In this document: positions 1 through 11,211 of the stretch, piece after piece
Numbering within the stretch: position 1 is the stretch's first letter
How the letters are laid out: every line of letters begins with the position of its first letter
NCBI RefSeq assembly: GCF_003491325.1
Contig: NZ_CP022881.1
Location: 1,054,001 to 1,118,000, forward strand
Length of the DNA: 64,000 nt
Direction: 5' to 3'
Source of the DNA: Staphylococcus sp. M0911
GTDB lineage: Bacteria > Bacillota > Bacilli > Staphylococcales > Staphylococcaceae
Made by a program: the position numbers and the translations under genes
Notes under the pieces: model-generated
Seen by the model: the letters and a program-made list of their open reading frames with translations, nothing else
What the model was told of the DNA's origin: nothing
Databases searched by the model: none

Positions 1-3000
1 AAATCGCTAATCCAGAAGCAACAGAAGCTAATAATGATGCCAATCAACCTAATGCAGTTATTGATAATCCAGTAAATGAAGGTAATCAAGAACAAGCTCA
101 AGAAACGCCAAAAGAAAAACAAGATAAAGAGTCACCCATTGAATCGAATGAAGGATTAAACAAACAAAGCAAACCAGTTTGCTACTGTTGAAAATAATCA
201 AACACCTAAAAAACGTAATAAACGTGATGTGGGTGATGACCAAAATGGTAATAATGTAGCACCTAATCAGAACCAACCTGTTAATGCTCAAGATGAAGCA
301 TTAGAAAATGCGAAACAAGGTGCAACAAATGAAATTAATCAAAAAGCTACTGATAAAAATCAAGCAATTGATAACACAACAGAAGCCACTCAAGAAGAAA
401 AACAATTAGCTTTAAACGATGTAGCACATCAACAATTTAATGCTAATAATAATATCAATCAAGCAAACACAACGGACGATGTAACAACAGCTAAAAATAA
501 TGGTATTGCAGCCATTGATGCTATAAATGTACAAGCACGTACAAGAGATGCAACAAGAAATGCAGTAGTTCAAAAAGTTGCAGATCAAATTTTAACAATT
601 AATAATAATCCAGATGCAACGAATGAAGAAAAACAAGAAGCAGTTAACCAAGTACATCAAACAGAACAACAAGCATTAAAAGATATTAATGCAGCTAATA
701 CTGAAAATGAGATTAACGGCATTCAAACACAAAATGTTAATGCAATCGGTAATGTTGTACCTGCTTCAACAGCTAAACCAAATGCAATTGCAGAAGTAAA
801 TCAAGCTGCTGCTACACATAATGGTGACATAGATGCAAATCAAAATGCTACAAATGAAGAGAAAGCTGTGGCAAAAGAACAAGTTAATGGCTTAGTTCAA
901 AATACAACTACTAATATTAATGACGCGTCTAATAATCAGGATGTAACGCAAGCCAAAGAATTAGGTATAAATCAAATTAATGCAGTTACGCCAGCTACTA
1001 CAGTTAAAGACGAAGCAAAGGCTGAAGTGAATCAGTCAGCTGAACAAATTAGAAATAATAATACAAATAACTATATGGATGCGACAACAGAAGAGATTAA
1101 TGTTGCCAATAATCAAGTAGATCAAATTGTAAATCAAGCAAATACTGCAATAGGTGCGGCAAATACAACAAATGAAGTGAATGAAGCTAGAGATCATGCG
1201 CTTCAAGAATTACAAAATGTTGCTCCAGATGAAGTTAAAAAGCCAGATGCTAGAAATACAATTGATCATGCATATGAACAAAAGAAACAAGCAATTAATG
1301 ACTCAAATCAATCAACTACAGAAGAAAAAAATGATGCAATGAATGTTTTAGACCCTAGAAAGAATGAAGCATATAATAATATTGATCAAGCATTAACAAA
1401 CGATGAAGTTGCTAATGCGGTTACTAATGGTATAAATCAAATTAATGATGTAACGCCATCAATAGATAAGAAACAACAAGCGAAATCAACAATTGCACAA
1501 GATGCAGACAATAAAAAACGATTAATTAATCAAGATACAAACTCTACAACAGAAGAACATAATGCAGCTAATGCAAATGTTGATGCAGCTGTTACTAAAG
1601 CTAATAACGACATTGACCAAGCAGCAAGTAATGATGATGTTGACAATGCTGTAACAACTAATCAAAATGATATCAATCAAATTCAACAAGAAGCACAAGT
1701 TAAACCGGCTGCAAAAGCTGAAATTGCTCAAAAAGTAACTGACCAAGAAGGTGTCATCCAAAATACGCGTGGTACAACTACAGAAGAACAAAATGAAGCT
1801 CAACAAGCATTACAAAATGCTAAAACAGAAGCAGACCAAGCAATAGATGCGGCACAATCTAATGCAGATGTTGAAAATGTTAAGAATGAACAAATTGCAA
1901 AAATTGCAGCCATTACACCATCTAAAGATTATAAAAATAATGCGATAGCTGAATTAGAAAATGTAGCAAATCAACGTAAACACGATTTGACACAAGACCC
2001 GGATATGACTAATGAAGAAAGAGATTATGCCAATGATTCAGTAGATCGTATGTTAGGTCAAGGTAGTGCCAACGTTTATCAAGCTGCGAATAAACAAAGC
2101 GTTGATAGTAATAAAAATGATGGTATTAATACTATTAATCAAGTTCAAGCATTTGTAACAACTAAATCTAATGCTAGAAACGAAATTACTCAAGCTGCAG
2201 ATCAACGTAAAGCGACATTCCCTAATGATAATAATGCAACAACAGAGGAAAAAGAAGCAGCAACAAATAATGTGGATGCACTCGTTGCAGCTTCAAATGA
2301 ACAAATTAACCAAGCTAAAACTGACGCAGCAGTAAATCAAATTAAAGATCAAACGATTCAAGAAATTAATCAAGTTATACCTGCGAATACTAAAAAAGAA
2401 ACAGCATTAGCTGATATTAAAACTAAACAAGATCAACAAACATATATTATTAACAACGAACCTAATGCAACAACAGAAGAAAAAGAAGCGGCATTACAAA
2501 CATTAACTCAAGCAGTGACAACTGCAAATGATGAAATTAATGCTGCAACTACAAATGCACAAGTTGACACAGCAGTTCAAAATGGTGAAACAAATATTGG
2601 TAATGTTGTTCCTGAAACTCAAACTAAGACAAATGCTAAAAATGAAGTTGATCAAGCAGCAACAAATCAAAATAACACTATTGATCAAAACCAAGATGCA
2701 ACAACAGAAGAAAAAGATGCAGCTAAACAACTGGTAGCTCGCACACAAAATAATGCTAATCAAGCTATTGTAAATGCAGAAAATGCTGCAGATGTTGAGG
2801 CTAAAAAGAATGAAGGCATTAATAGTATAGGTCAGATTACTGCTGATACAGGAATTAAAACAGCTGTTAAAACAGATTTACAAAATCAAGCTAACGATAA
2901 AAAACAACAAATAGCTAATAATAATGGTTCTACGGCAGAAGAAAAACAAGCTGCAAATACAAAAGTTGATGATGCGTTACAACAAGGTTTAACAGATGTG

Positions 3001-5201
3001 ACTAATGCTCAAAGTATTGTTGATGTAAATAATGCTGTTAAAGCAACTGATCAAGCTATTCAATCAGTTCAACCAGAAACAACTGTTAAAGACAATGCAA
3101 AACAAGATATTCAAAATAGCATTAATCAACAAAAAGATGCTGTAAATCAAAACCCTCAAGCTACAAATGAAGAAAAACAATTAGCATCTAATAAATTAGA
3201 TGATATTGCGAATCAAGTGACAGGTAATATTGATCAAGCAAATACAAATAACGATGTAGATCAAGCTAAAAATGAAGGTACAACTCAAATTAATCAATTT
3301 GTACCATCTATTGTTAAAAAGTCAAATGCAACACAAGAACTAGATAATGCAGCTGATTTAAAACAAGAGGAATTAGATAAAACACCTAATGCAACACAAG
3401 AAGATATAGCGGAAGCTAAACAAGCTGTTCAAAATGCATTAACATCAGCAAAAGATCAAGTTGCTCAAGCTCAAACTGATCAAGATGTAGATAACGCTAA
3501 GGCAAATGGTGTATCTGAAATTAAAGCTATCCAACCAATTGGAACTCTTAGACAAGCTGCATTAGAAGAATTTACTGATGTCTATAATGATAAAGTGAGT
3601 GAAATAGAAGCAGATATTGATGGAACAAGAGAAGAAGTGAAAGCTGCACTTACAGATTTAGCAGCAATTAAAACACAAGCTGAAGCATCAATTAACCAGG
3701 CTATTAATGTAGCTAGATTAACTGCTGCAAAAGAACATGCTATAGAAAATGTGAATCAATTTGATGTAACATTCACTAAAAAACCATCAGCAATTGCCTA
3801 TATTAATCAAGTTGCTACGGCTAAAGAAAATGAAATTAATGCAAATACTACAGCTACAGCACAAGAAAAAGAAGCAGCTATTCAAAATGTTAAAGAACAA
3901 TTAGAAATTGCTGAAATCAATATTAATAATGGTGATACAAAATATGACGTCAATGAAGCAGTAGAGATTGGGAAACTGCAATTAATGGTATTAATCCAGA
4001 AGTTGTAACTAAACCAAACGCGATTAATTCAATTGATAATTTAGCAACTCAATTAAAAGAAACATTTGCAAATACACCTGGTGCAACAGTTGATGAATTA
4101 AATGAAGCTAATCAACAAGTCGATCAAATCGTACAATCTGCTAAAACTGAAATTGCCAATGTAACTTCTGATATTGATATTGCTCAAATCAAAGCCAATG
4201 CAATGAATGATTTAAATGCAGTCGTAGTAAATGTTGAACAAAAAGCAATTGCTGCTAATGCGCTTAAAGAACAAGCAGACAAGGTTCAAGACATGATTGA
4301 TTCCAATGATGATGCTACTGAAACTGAAAAATTAGCAGCTGAAGAACAACTAAATGATATTTTAGAACAAGGTCTATCTGATATTGATGCTAAAGATACT
4401 AACGATGACATTACTAAAGTAAAAGAAAGTGCTTTAGAACAACTTAAAGCAATTAATGTCGTTGCGGTGGTAAAACCAGAGGCAAGAAATACAATTGCAA
4501 ATCTTGTTCAAAAACAAATCGATAAAATTAATCAAACTCCTAAAGCAACTAAAGAAGAGAAAGAAGCAGCGATTGAACAATTAAATCCAATCGAACAAAA
4601 TGCGATTGAACTTATTAAAGCAACACCATCTGATTCTGAAGTGAAAACGATTGTAAAAGACGCTGAACAACAAATTTCACAAATCGAAGCACAAGCGTCA
4701 ATCAAAGATGAAACAGAAAAAGAAATTAATAAGCATATCCAACAGCAAAAAGTAATAATCAATAATGCTGATGTTTCTCAAAGACAAAAAGATAAAGCAT
4801 TAAGTCAATTAGATCGTCTTGCTTCACTTATTGCTGATCAACTAGACGCTGCTGATACAAATGAAGCAGTTATGAAAGTGAAAGAAGAAGCTATTGAACA
4901 AATTGAAGCAATTCTTCCAGAAACAGAACAACAAAGTCCACAAAAACCTGATGTAGGCTCTAATCCTACTAAAGAAGCAAATGGAAATGACGAAGGTAAC
5001 GATGAATCAAACGCATTAACTAAAATTGAGTCTGATGAAAGTGTTGAAACAGACACAGAAGTTGATAAACAAAATAGTTTAGAAACATTACCTGAAACTG
5101 GACAACATGATAATCAATTACCATTAGCGGGTATCACATTTGCTGCAGGTGCTGCCTTAGTTAGTAGAAGAATGGTTCAAAAGAAAGATAAATTAAAATA
5201 A
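1..5201 (+). pseudogene. sasC: LPXTG-anchored DUF1542-repeat surface protein (SasC/FmtB family), 5' end outside window, two frameshifts
   Basis: A cell-wall-anchored adhesin-type protein; SasC relatives promote cell aggregation and biofilm. Reading is open in frame 3 from base 3 to a stop at 189-191, in frame 1 from 160 to a stop at 4006-4008, then again in frame 3 to the stop at 5199-5201. Protein similarity continues across each junction: one extra A in the AAA at 166-168 and one missing A in the run at 3973-3975 would restore a single frame. The body holds about 20 repeats of roughly 77 residues, each with an A/S-T-x-E-E-K-like core. LPETG is at 5088-5102, followed by a hydrophobic segment and a basic tail (SRRMVQKKDK). 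The signal peptide would lie before base 1. This is either a real broken gene or homopolymer sequencing error; both indels are single A changes. The symbol rests on family and neighbourhood. Confidence 0.85.
259..4890 (+). repeat. DUF1542 tandem repeats, about 20 copies
   Basis: Degenerate tandem units of about 230-236 bases, each encoding a helical unit with the core T-x-E-E-K-x-x-A and a following I-N/D-Q-A segment. I count 16 cores before base 4008 and four after it, the last being V-S-Q-R-Q-K. DNA identity between neighbours is modest, so the array is old rather than a recent expansion. Confidence 0.85.
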
Positions 5202-5210
5202 ATAATATAT

Positions 5211-5245
5211 AAACAGAGTCTAGAGAAATCTAGACTCTGTTTTAT
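5211..5245. terminator. Bidirectional terminator
   Basis: Perfect 14-bp stem (5211-5224 with 5229-5242), GAAA loop, with T-rich flanks on both strands. It lies between the convergent surface protein gene and the FAD oxidoreductase gene. Confidence 0.9.
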
Positions 5246-6513
5246 TAATTGTTCTTTAAAGTATTATGTTTGCCAGCATTTAAACCAGCAACATGACCAG
5301 TGACTAACGCGCTTGTGATATTATATCCGCCAGTATAACCATGGATATCTAGCACCTCACCACATAAAAATAGCCCAGTAACTAATTTAGACATCATCGT
5401 TTTAGGCTCTATTTCTTTTAATGAAACGCCTCCACCAGTAACAAAGGCTTTATCAATAGGTAAGGTACCGTTAACCTTGAATGTAAAACCTTTTAATAAA
5501 TTAACAATTGTAGTCAATTGCTGATTGGATAAATGGTGCGACGTTGTCTCGTTATCAATATTAGCTTGTTCTAATATAAATAATAAATAACGTTCTTCGA
5601 TCAGACCGTGTAAACTATTTTTAATGAATTTATCTGGCTGTTCTTTTAACATACGTCGAATTTGTTGCGTAAGTTCTTCTTGATTTAACTCTGGAAAAGC
5701 GTCAAGAGACATTAGAATTTCGTTTTTCTTTTGATTCTTTTGTTCTTTATATACAAATTGACTACATCTTAAGGCGGCAGGACCGCTGACACCAAAATGT
5801 GTAAAAATCATATCCATTTGGTGACTAATTCGTTTTTTGCCATTTTTCTTTAAAACGGATAATTCTACATCTTTCAAACTTAATCCTTTTAAAGTTTTAT
5901 CTTTGATAAAGCGCTCAGGGGATGTGATTGGCACTTCGGTAGGGAATAACTCAGTTATGGTATGTCCCATGGATTCTGCGAAGCGATAACCGTCACCTGT
6001 CGAACCAGTTTGTGGAACACTCGTGCCACCTGTTGCTATAATCACACTATTTGCTTCATATGTTTGTTGTGATGTCTCAACCGTAAAGATACCATTGTCA
6101 TTTACAGATAGACGAGTCACTGCTGTTTCTTCTTTAACAGTAACTTGTTGTTCGTTAATTGTGCTTACTAACGTGTCAACGACATCTTGGGCCTTATTTG
6201 AAACAGGAAACATTCGTCCGTGGTCTTCTTCTTTTAATTTAACGCCACGACTTTCAAAGAAATCAATAATGGATTCATTATCAAATATTGAAAAAGGACT
6301 ATATAAAAACTTACCGTTACCTGGTATATTTTTAATTATTTCTGCATAGGGTAAGCGATTGGTAACATTACAACGACCACCACCTGATATTTTTAATTTT
6401 CTACCTAGACCTTTTTTCTTTTCTAATATAAGAACTTGATTACTATTAGAACTAGCAGCTACTGCAGCCATTAAACCACTTGGGCCACCACCGATGATGA
6501 TTGTTTGATACAT
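5245..6513 (-). CDS. NAD(P)/FAD-dependent oxidoreductase, HI0933/YtfP family
   Basis: Flavoprotein of 422 residues in the HI0933-like family (B. subtilis YtfP); the substrate is not known. The N-terminus has the FAD-binding G-G-G-P-S-G at residues 8-13, followed by the family motif K-I-S-G-G-G-R-C-N. The C-terminus has G-L-F-L-C-G-E-V-L-D, which closes over the flavin. The ATG at 6511-6513 is chosen because GGAGGAAG sits 5-6 bases before it; an in-frame TTG 15 bases further out overlaps that ribosome binding site and is unlikely. It is convergent with the surface protein gene and divergent from murJ. Confidence 0.9.
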   Translation of the reverse strand: MYQTIIIGGGPSGLMAAVAASSNSNQVLILEKKKGLGRKLKISGGGRCNVTNRLPYAEIIKNIPGNGKFLYSPFSIFDNESIIDFFESRGVKLKEEDHGRMFPVSNKAQDVVDTLVSTINEQQVTVKEETAVTRLSVNDNGIFTVETSQQTYEANSVIIATGGTSVPQTGSTGDGYRFAESMGHTITELFPTEVPITSPERFIKDKTLKGLSLKDVELSVLKKNGKKRISHQMDMIFTHFGVSGPAALRCSQFVYKEQKNQKKNEILMSLDAFPELNQEELTQQIRRMLKEQPDKFIKNSLHGLIEERYLLFILEQANIDNETTSHHLSNQQLTTIVNLLKGFTFKVNGTLPIDKAFVTGGGVSLKEIEPKTMMSKLVTGLFLCGEVLDIHGYTGGYNITSALVTGHVAGLNAGKHNTLKNN

Positions 6514-6831
6514 ATTAACTTCCTCCAATGAATATTCAACACTATTGTATATGAATCAAAAAATATATGCTATAGAAGTTGTATAATTAGATGACAATGA
6601 ATAAAATAATAACTATAATAGAAAACTTGAAGTATCTTAGATACATAATCTATTCAAACGGATAATAAAGGATTAATTCGTTTTCATCTTTTAAACATTT
6701 AAAATTATTATAAAATCAATCCCCATGTTAGTCTTTTTGTGATATATTTTATAATAATGTAAGCTAATGATAACGAACGCAACATGATTTCAACTAGTTT
6801 TAATAAACTTTTAAAGATAGGAAGATAGTTA
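6514..6831. other. Divergent intergenic region
   Basis: A 318-base AT-rich gap between two divergent genes. The only clear signal is a TATAAT at 6750-6755 about 80 bases before murJ, with a poor -35. No RNA gene, repeat or credible small ORF is visible. Confidence 0.5.
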
Positions 6832-8493
6832 ATGAGCGAAAGTAAAGAAATGGTTCGAGGGACCTTTTTAATTACACTAAGTATTTTAATTACGAAAGTT
6901 CTCGGTGTACTATTTATTATTCCATTTAACCATTTAATAGGCGGACAAGAAAATATGGCACCGTTCACGTATGCCTATGCACCATATAATATTGCGATAG
7001 CTGTAGCTACAGCAGGTGTACCACTTGCAGCCTCAAAATATGTAGCTAAATATAATGCTTTAGGTGCGTATAAGGTCAGTCAGAAATTTTATAAATCAAG
7101 TTTTATTGTCATGAGTATAACAGGTGTATTAGGATTCTTAATTTTATATTTCCTAGCACCTTTTATCTCAGAATTAACTTTATCTCGTAATGCGTCAGAT
7201 AAAAATGGCTGGTCTGTCGCAGATATCACTTGGATTATTCGAATCATCAGTATGGTAGTTATCTTCATACCGGTATTAGCAACTTGGAGAGGTATCTTCC
7301 AGGGATATAAATCAATGGGACCAACAGCTGTATCTGAAGTAACTGAACAAATAGCTCGAGTGATTTTCATTTTAGTAGGTAGTTATTTAGTATTAAATGT
7401 ATTTGATGGAACAGTATTAATGGCTAATGGTATCGCAACATTTGCTGCAGCTATTGGTGCTATAGCAGGTATTCTTACTTTATGGTATTACTGGAGAAAG
7501 CGTAAGAAAAATATTGATAAAATGGTATTGTCAGATTATACCGATATCAATGTTTCTTATGGCAATATGTATAAAGAAATCATAAAATATAGTATCCCAT
7601 TTGTAATTGTAAGTTTAAATTTCCCATTATTTAATTTAGTCGATCAATTTACACACAATGGTGCATTATCTGTAGTGGGTGTTTCATCACAATTGCAAGA
7701 CATTTTCTTTAATATGTTAAATATGTCGACAAATAAAATTGTTATGATTCCAACGTCATTAAGTGCTGGTTTTGCAGTAAGTTTAATTCCATATATTACC
7801 AAAACGTATGAAGAAGGTCGTTTTGAAGAAATGCATCGACAAATCAGAACGTCAATTGGTGTACTGATGTTCATTACAGTTCCAGCTAGTATTGGAATAA
7901 TGGCATTGGCACAGCCATTATTTACAGTCTTTTATGGATATGATCCAGTAGTTCAAGGTCATGATCCTAACTTTGATGGTAGTCGATTACTGTTTATCTA
8001 TGCACCTGTTGCAATTCTAATTTCACTGTTAAGTGTTACAGCGTCAATGTTACAAGGTATTGATAAACAGAAGTTAACAGTTTATGTAATTTTAGGTGCA
8101 GTTGCGATAAAATTAATCCTTAACTATCCACTTATTATGTTATTCCATACACCAGGAGCTGTACTAAGTACATCATTTGCATTACTCTTTGCAATTGGAT
8201 GTAACTTCTTCATATTGAAGAAATATGCACAGTTCAAGTTTAGTTACAGTTGGATTCATTTTGGTAAAATCTTTTTATACTCATTTATTATGATGCTAGG
8301 TGTAGAGTTAGTATTCTTTATTGGAAAGTTATTCCTAGCTCCTAGCAAAATAGGCTATTTAATTATTATTGCTGTAGGTGTGGTTGTAGGTGCAGCAATA
8401 TACGGCGGTATTACAATTAAGACTAAATTTGCAGATGAGTTTTTAGGTGATATTCCTGAGAAAATCAGACGTAAAGTTGGTTTCTTAAGATGA
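6832..8493 (+). CDS. murJ: Lipid II flippase MurJ (MOP superfamily, YtgP/SpoVB type)
   Basis: A polytopic membrane protein of 553 residues whose hydrophobic segments run through most of the length, as expected for the 14-helix MOP fold. The family moves lipid II across the membrane for peptidoglycan synthesis; the S. aureus orthologue SAV1754 is the characterised flippase. The start follows TAGGAAG with about 8 bases of spacing. The stop overlaps the next start by four bases (ATGA), so murJ and the pseudouridine synthase are translationally coupled. Older annotations call this a polysaccharide biosynthesis protein. Confidence 0.9.
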   Translation: MSESKEMVRGTFLITLSILITKVLGVLFIIPFNHLIGGQENMAPFTYAYAPYNIAIAVATAGVPLAASKYVAKYNALGAYKVSQKFYKSSFIVMSITGVLGFLILYFLAPFISELTLSRNASDKNGWSVADITWIIRIISMVVIFIPVLATWRGIFQGYKSMGPTAVSEVTEQIARVIFILVGSYLVLNVFDGTVLMANGIATFAAAIGAIAGILTLWYYWRKRKKNIDKMVLSDYTDINVSYGNMYKEIIKYSIPFVIVSLNFPLFNLVDQFTHNGALSVVGVSSQLQDIFFNMLNMSTNKIVMIPTSLSAGFAVSLIPYITKTYEEGRFEEMHRQIRTSIGVLMFITVPASIGIMALAQPLFTVFYGYDPVVQGHDPNFDGSRLLFIYAPVAILISLLSVTASMLQGIDKQKLTVYVILGAVAIKLILNYPLIMLFHTPGAVLSTSFALLFAIGCNFFILKKYAQFKFSYSWIHFGKIFLYSFIMMLGVELVFFIGKLFLAPSKIGYLIIIAVGVVVGAAIYGGITIKTKFADEFLGDIPEKIRRKVGFLR

Positions 8494-9182
8494 GACTAGA
8501 TAAATTTTTAGCTAACATGGGCGTAGGTACACGTAATGAAGTAAAGCAAAGTTTAAAAAAAGGTTACGTTAAAGTGAACAATGAAGTGATCAAGTCTCCA
8601 AAAACGCAAATTGATCCTAATGAAGATATCATTACAGTTAATGATGAAAAAATAATATATATCGATAAAGTGTATATCATGTTAAATAAGCCATCTGGTG
8701 TAGTATCAGCGACTGAAGATGATAAACATCAAACTGTTATAGATTTAATCCCTGAGTATCAACACTTGGGGATTTTCCCTGTAGGTAGGTTAGACAAAGA
8801 TACAGAAGGCTTACTACTAATCACTAATGATGGTCAATTTAACCATGATTTGATGAGTCCAAATAAACACGTGCCTAAAACTTACGAAGTAGTATCAAAA
8901 AATGATGTAACACAAAGCGATGTAGAGCGATTTAAAGAAGGATTAGAATTGTCTGATGGGTTAGTAAAACCTGCACAATTAGAAATCATTGAAAATCGAC
9001 GATCACGTGTTACGATATACGAAGGTAAATATCATCAAGTTAAAAGAATGTTTCATGAGATAGAAAATGAGGTATTACAATTAAAACGTATTAAAATTGC
9101 TGAATTAGAGTTGGATACATCTCTTAAATTAGGCGAATTTCGTTTATTAACAGAAAATGATTTTAAATTACTTTTAAACTAA
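8490..9182 (+). CDS. 16S rRNA pseudouridine synthase, RsuA family
   Basis: A 230-residue enzyme converting a specific rRNA uridine to pseudouridine. An S4 RNA-binding domain covers residues 1-60. The catalytic motif G-R-L-D-K-D-T-E-G is at about 99-107, with Asp102 as the nucleophile. The B. subtilis equivalent next to ytgP is ytzG. It is coupled to murJ by a 4-base overlap and followed at 21 bases by a YtxH gene. The exact target position in rRNA is inferred from the family only. Confidence 0.88.
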   Translation: MRLDKFLANMGVGTRNEVKQSLKKGYVKVNNEVIKSPKTQIDPNEDIITVNDEKIIYIDKVYIMLNKPSGVVSATEDDKHQTVIDLIPEYQHLGIFPVGRLDKDTEGLLLITNDGQFNHDLMSPNKHVPKTYEVVSKNDVTQSDVERFKEGLELSDGLVKPAQLEIIENRRSRVTIYEGKYHQVKRMFHEIENEVLQLKRIKIAELELDTSLKLGEFRLLTENDFKLLLN

Positions 9183-9203
9183 AGAAAGAGAAGGTGTTTG
9201 AAT

Positions 9204-9629
9204 ATGGCAAAAGGAACAAATTTATTCAGAGTAGTATTAGGTTTAGGTGGTGCTGCAGCAGCAGTTCTATTATCTCGTAAAGAAAGCAGAGATAAATTAA
9301 AAGATCAATATAATCAATACAAAGAAAACCCAGAATCATATAAAGCGAATGCTAAAGACTTCGCAAATCAAATTAGTTCTAAAGCTAATGAAACAATTCA
9401 AGATGTTAAAAGTAATCCAAAAGGTTACGTAGAAAGAATTAAAAATGACCCTAAAGCATTCTTCGAGGAAGAAAAAACTAGATTCACAAATTTAGATGAT
9501 AATAAAGCTGATGATTTAGAAGAAGGTAAATTTGATGATGAAGGTGGCGCTACAGCTAATAATAATTTACGCGTCGTATCAGAAGAAGATCTAAAAAATA
9601 ATAAAAATGCTTTAGAAGATAAAAAATAA
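9204..9629 (+). CDS. YtxH-domain membrane-anchored protein
   Basis: A small protein of 141 residues. An N-terminal hydrophobic stretch (V-V-L-G-L-G-G-A-A-A-A-V-L-L) is followed by charged helices rich in Lys, Asn and Glu, the YtxH pattern linked to general stress proteins. The ATG at 9204 is preferred because AAGGTG lies 7 bases upstream; the in-frame TTG at 9198 sits too close. It is the last gene of the murJ operon, before a strong terminator. Function unknown. Confidence 0.75.
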   Translation: MAKGTNLFRVVLGLGGAAAAVLLSRKESRDKLKDQYNQYKENPESYKANAKDFANQISSKANETIQDVKSNPKGYVERIKNDPKAFFEEEKTRFTNLDDNKADDLEEGKFDDEGGATANNNLRVVSEEDLKNNKNALEDKK

Positions 9630-9642
9630 TTTTAATAAGCTA

Positions 9643-9690
9643 AACGCCTATACACATTTCTCGAAGAAATCGTGTATAGGTGTTTTTTTG
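9643..9690 (+). terminator. Rho-independent terminator of the murJ operon
   Basis: Stem 9644-9655 pairs with 9672-9683 (one G-U), with a further five pairs below the loop, followed by a T7 tract at 9683-9689. Confidence 0.92.
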
Positions 9691-9798
9691 TAATAAAAAT
9701 TTAGAAAATTTAGTAATTTTTCTAACATCTTACTGTAGTTTCGCAGTAACTTCATGTAAAATGGAAAATAACTTATTAAAAAAGGAAGTCGAATTCGA

Positions 9799-11208
9799 AT
9801 GTGGAAAGAAAAAGTTCAAGAATACGAAAACCAAATCATTGAAGACCTAAATGGATTACTATCAATAGAGAGTGTAAGAGATGACAGTAAAGCAAACGAT
9901 GATGCACCAGTAGGTCCAGGCCCAAAAGAAGCATTAAATTATATGTATCAAATTGCAGAAAGAGACGGCTTTTCTACACATGATGTTGATCATATAGCTG
10001 GTAGAATTGAAGCAGGCCAAGGTGACGATGTATTAGGTATTCTTTGTCACGTTGATGTTGTACCGGCTGGTGATGGATGGGATTCAAATCCGTTCGAACC
10101 AGTAGTTACTGATAATGCTATCATTGCTAGAGGCACACTAGATGATAAAGGACCTACGATTGCGGCCTACTATGCTGTGAAGATATTAAATGATATGAAA
10201 GTAGATTGGAAGAAACGTATTCATATTATTATTGGTACAGATGAAGAGTCTGATTGGAAATGTACCGATCGTTATTTTCAAACTGAAGAAATGCCTGCAT
10301 TAGGATTTGCGCCAGACGCTGAATTTCCTGCGATTCACGGTGAAAAAGGTATTACGACATTTGACTTAGTACAAAATGAAATGGCTGAAGATGTAGATGA
10401 ACCAGATTATGAATTATTAGCGTTTAATTCTGGACAACGTTATAACATGGTGCCTGATCATGCAGAAGCTAAAGTATTAGTCAAAGAACACATGACTGAT
10501 GTGATACAGAACTTTGAATACTTTTTAGAAACACATCATCTACAAGGTGAAAGCACTGTAGATAGTGGTATTCTTATTTTAACTGTTGAAGGTAAAGCTG
10601 TTCATGGTATGGACCCTTCTTTAGGAATTAATGCAGGACTTTATCTTTTAGAATTCTTAGCTACGTTGAATTTAAATAAAAGTGCAAAAGATTTTGTGGA
10701 CTTTAGCAACCAATATTTACACGAATCTCACTTTGGAGAAAAAATGGGAATGAAATTCCATACTGATATTATGGGTGATGTCACTACAAATATTGGTGTG
10801 ATGACTTATGATAATGAAAATGCTGGTCGCTTTGGTGTGAATTTGAGATATCCTCAAGGATTTGAATTTGAAGAAGCTATTGATCGTTTCTCAAAAGAGA
10901 TTGAAACATTAGGATTTAGAATAGAAATGGGTAAAGTACAAAAACCTCATTATGTGGATAAAAATGATCCATTTGTTCAAAAATTAGTGACTGCATACAG
11001 AAACCAAACTGGAGATATGACAGAACCGTATACAATTGGTGGCGGTACTTACGCAAGAAACTTAGACAAAGGTGTCGCTTTTGGTGCTATGTTTAGCGAC
11101 TCTGAAGACTTAATGCATCAGAAAAACGAATACATCACGAAAAAACAACTATTTAATGCAACGAGTATTTATCTCGAGGCGATATACTCATTATGTGTGG
11201 AGGGATAA
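9799..11208 (+). CDS. pepV: Dipeptidase PepV (M20 family)
   Basis: A 469-residue zinc dipeptidase of the cytosolic PepV type. Motif C-H-V-D-V-V-P-A has His84 and Asp86, R-G-T-L-D-D-K-G-P has the bridging Asp (115-116), and G-T-D-E-E-S-D-W has the catalytic Glu pair at 149-150. A late H-Q-K-N-E-Y motif supplies another metal ligand. AAAGGAAG precedes the ATG by about 10 bases. dat begins three bases after the stop, forming a pepV-dat operon; in staphylococci this pairs peptide breakdown with D-amino acid supply. Confidence 0.93.
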   Translation: MWKEKVQEYENQIIEDLNGLLSIESVRDDSKANDDAPVGPGPKEALNYMYQIAERDGFSTHDVDHIAGRIEAGQGDDVLGILCHVDVVPAGDGWDSNPFEPVVTDNAIIARGTLDDKGPTIAAYYAVKILNDMKVDWKKRIHIIIGTDEESDWKCTDRYFQTEEMPALGFAPDAEFPAIHGEKGITTFDLVQNEMAEDVDEPDYELLAFNSGQRYNMVPDHAEAKVLVKEHMTDVIQNFEYFLETHHLQGESTVDSGILILTVEGKAVHGMDPSLGINAGLYLLEFLATLNLNKSAKDFVDFSNQYLHESHFGEKMGMKFHTDIMGDVTTNIGVMTYDNENAGRFGVNLRYPQGFEFEEAIDRFSKEIETLGFRIEMGKVQKPHYVDKNDPFVQKLVTAYRNQTGDMTEPYTIGGGTYARNLDKGVAFGAMFSDSEDLMHQKNEYITKKQLFNATSIYLEAIYSLCVEG

Positions 11209-11211
11209 TTT

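Noticed and set aside
1522..1806. Minus-strand ORFs within the surface protein gene (also 2503-2763, 4532-4762, 4838-5056)
   Set aside because: They mirror the repetitive A-rich coding strand, are poor in codon usage and lack ribosome binding sites.
3968..3977. Programmed -1 frameshifting at GGGAAAC
   Set aside because: The heptamer is a classic slippery motif, but codon phase is GGG AAA C rather than G GGA AAC, and no downstream pseudoknot is clear. A plain A deletion explains it better.
259..4890. CRISPR-like array
   Set aside because: The repeats are coding, degenerate and about 230 bases long; no cas genes.
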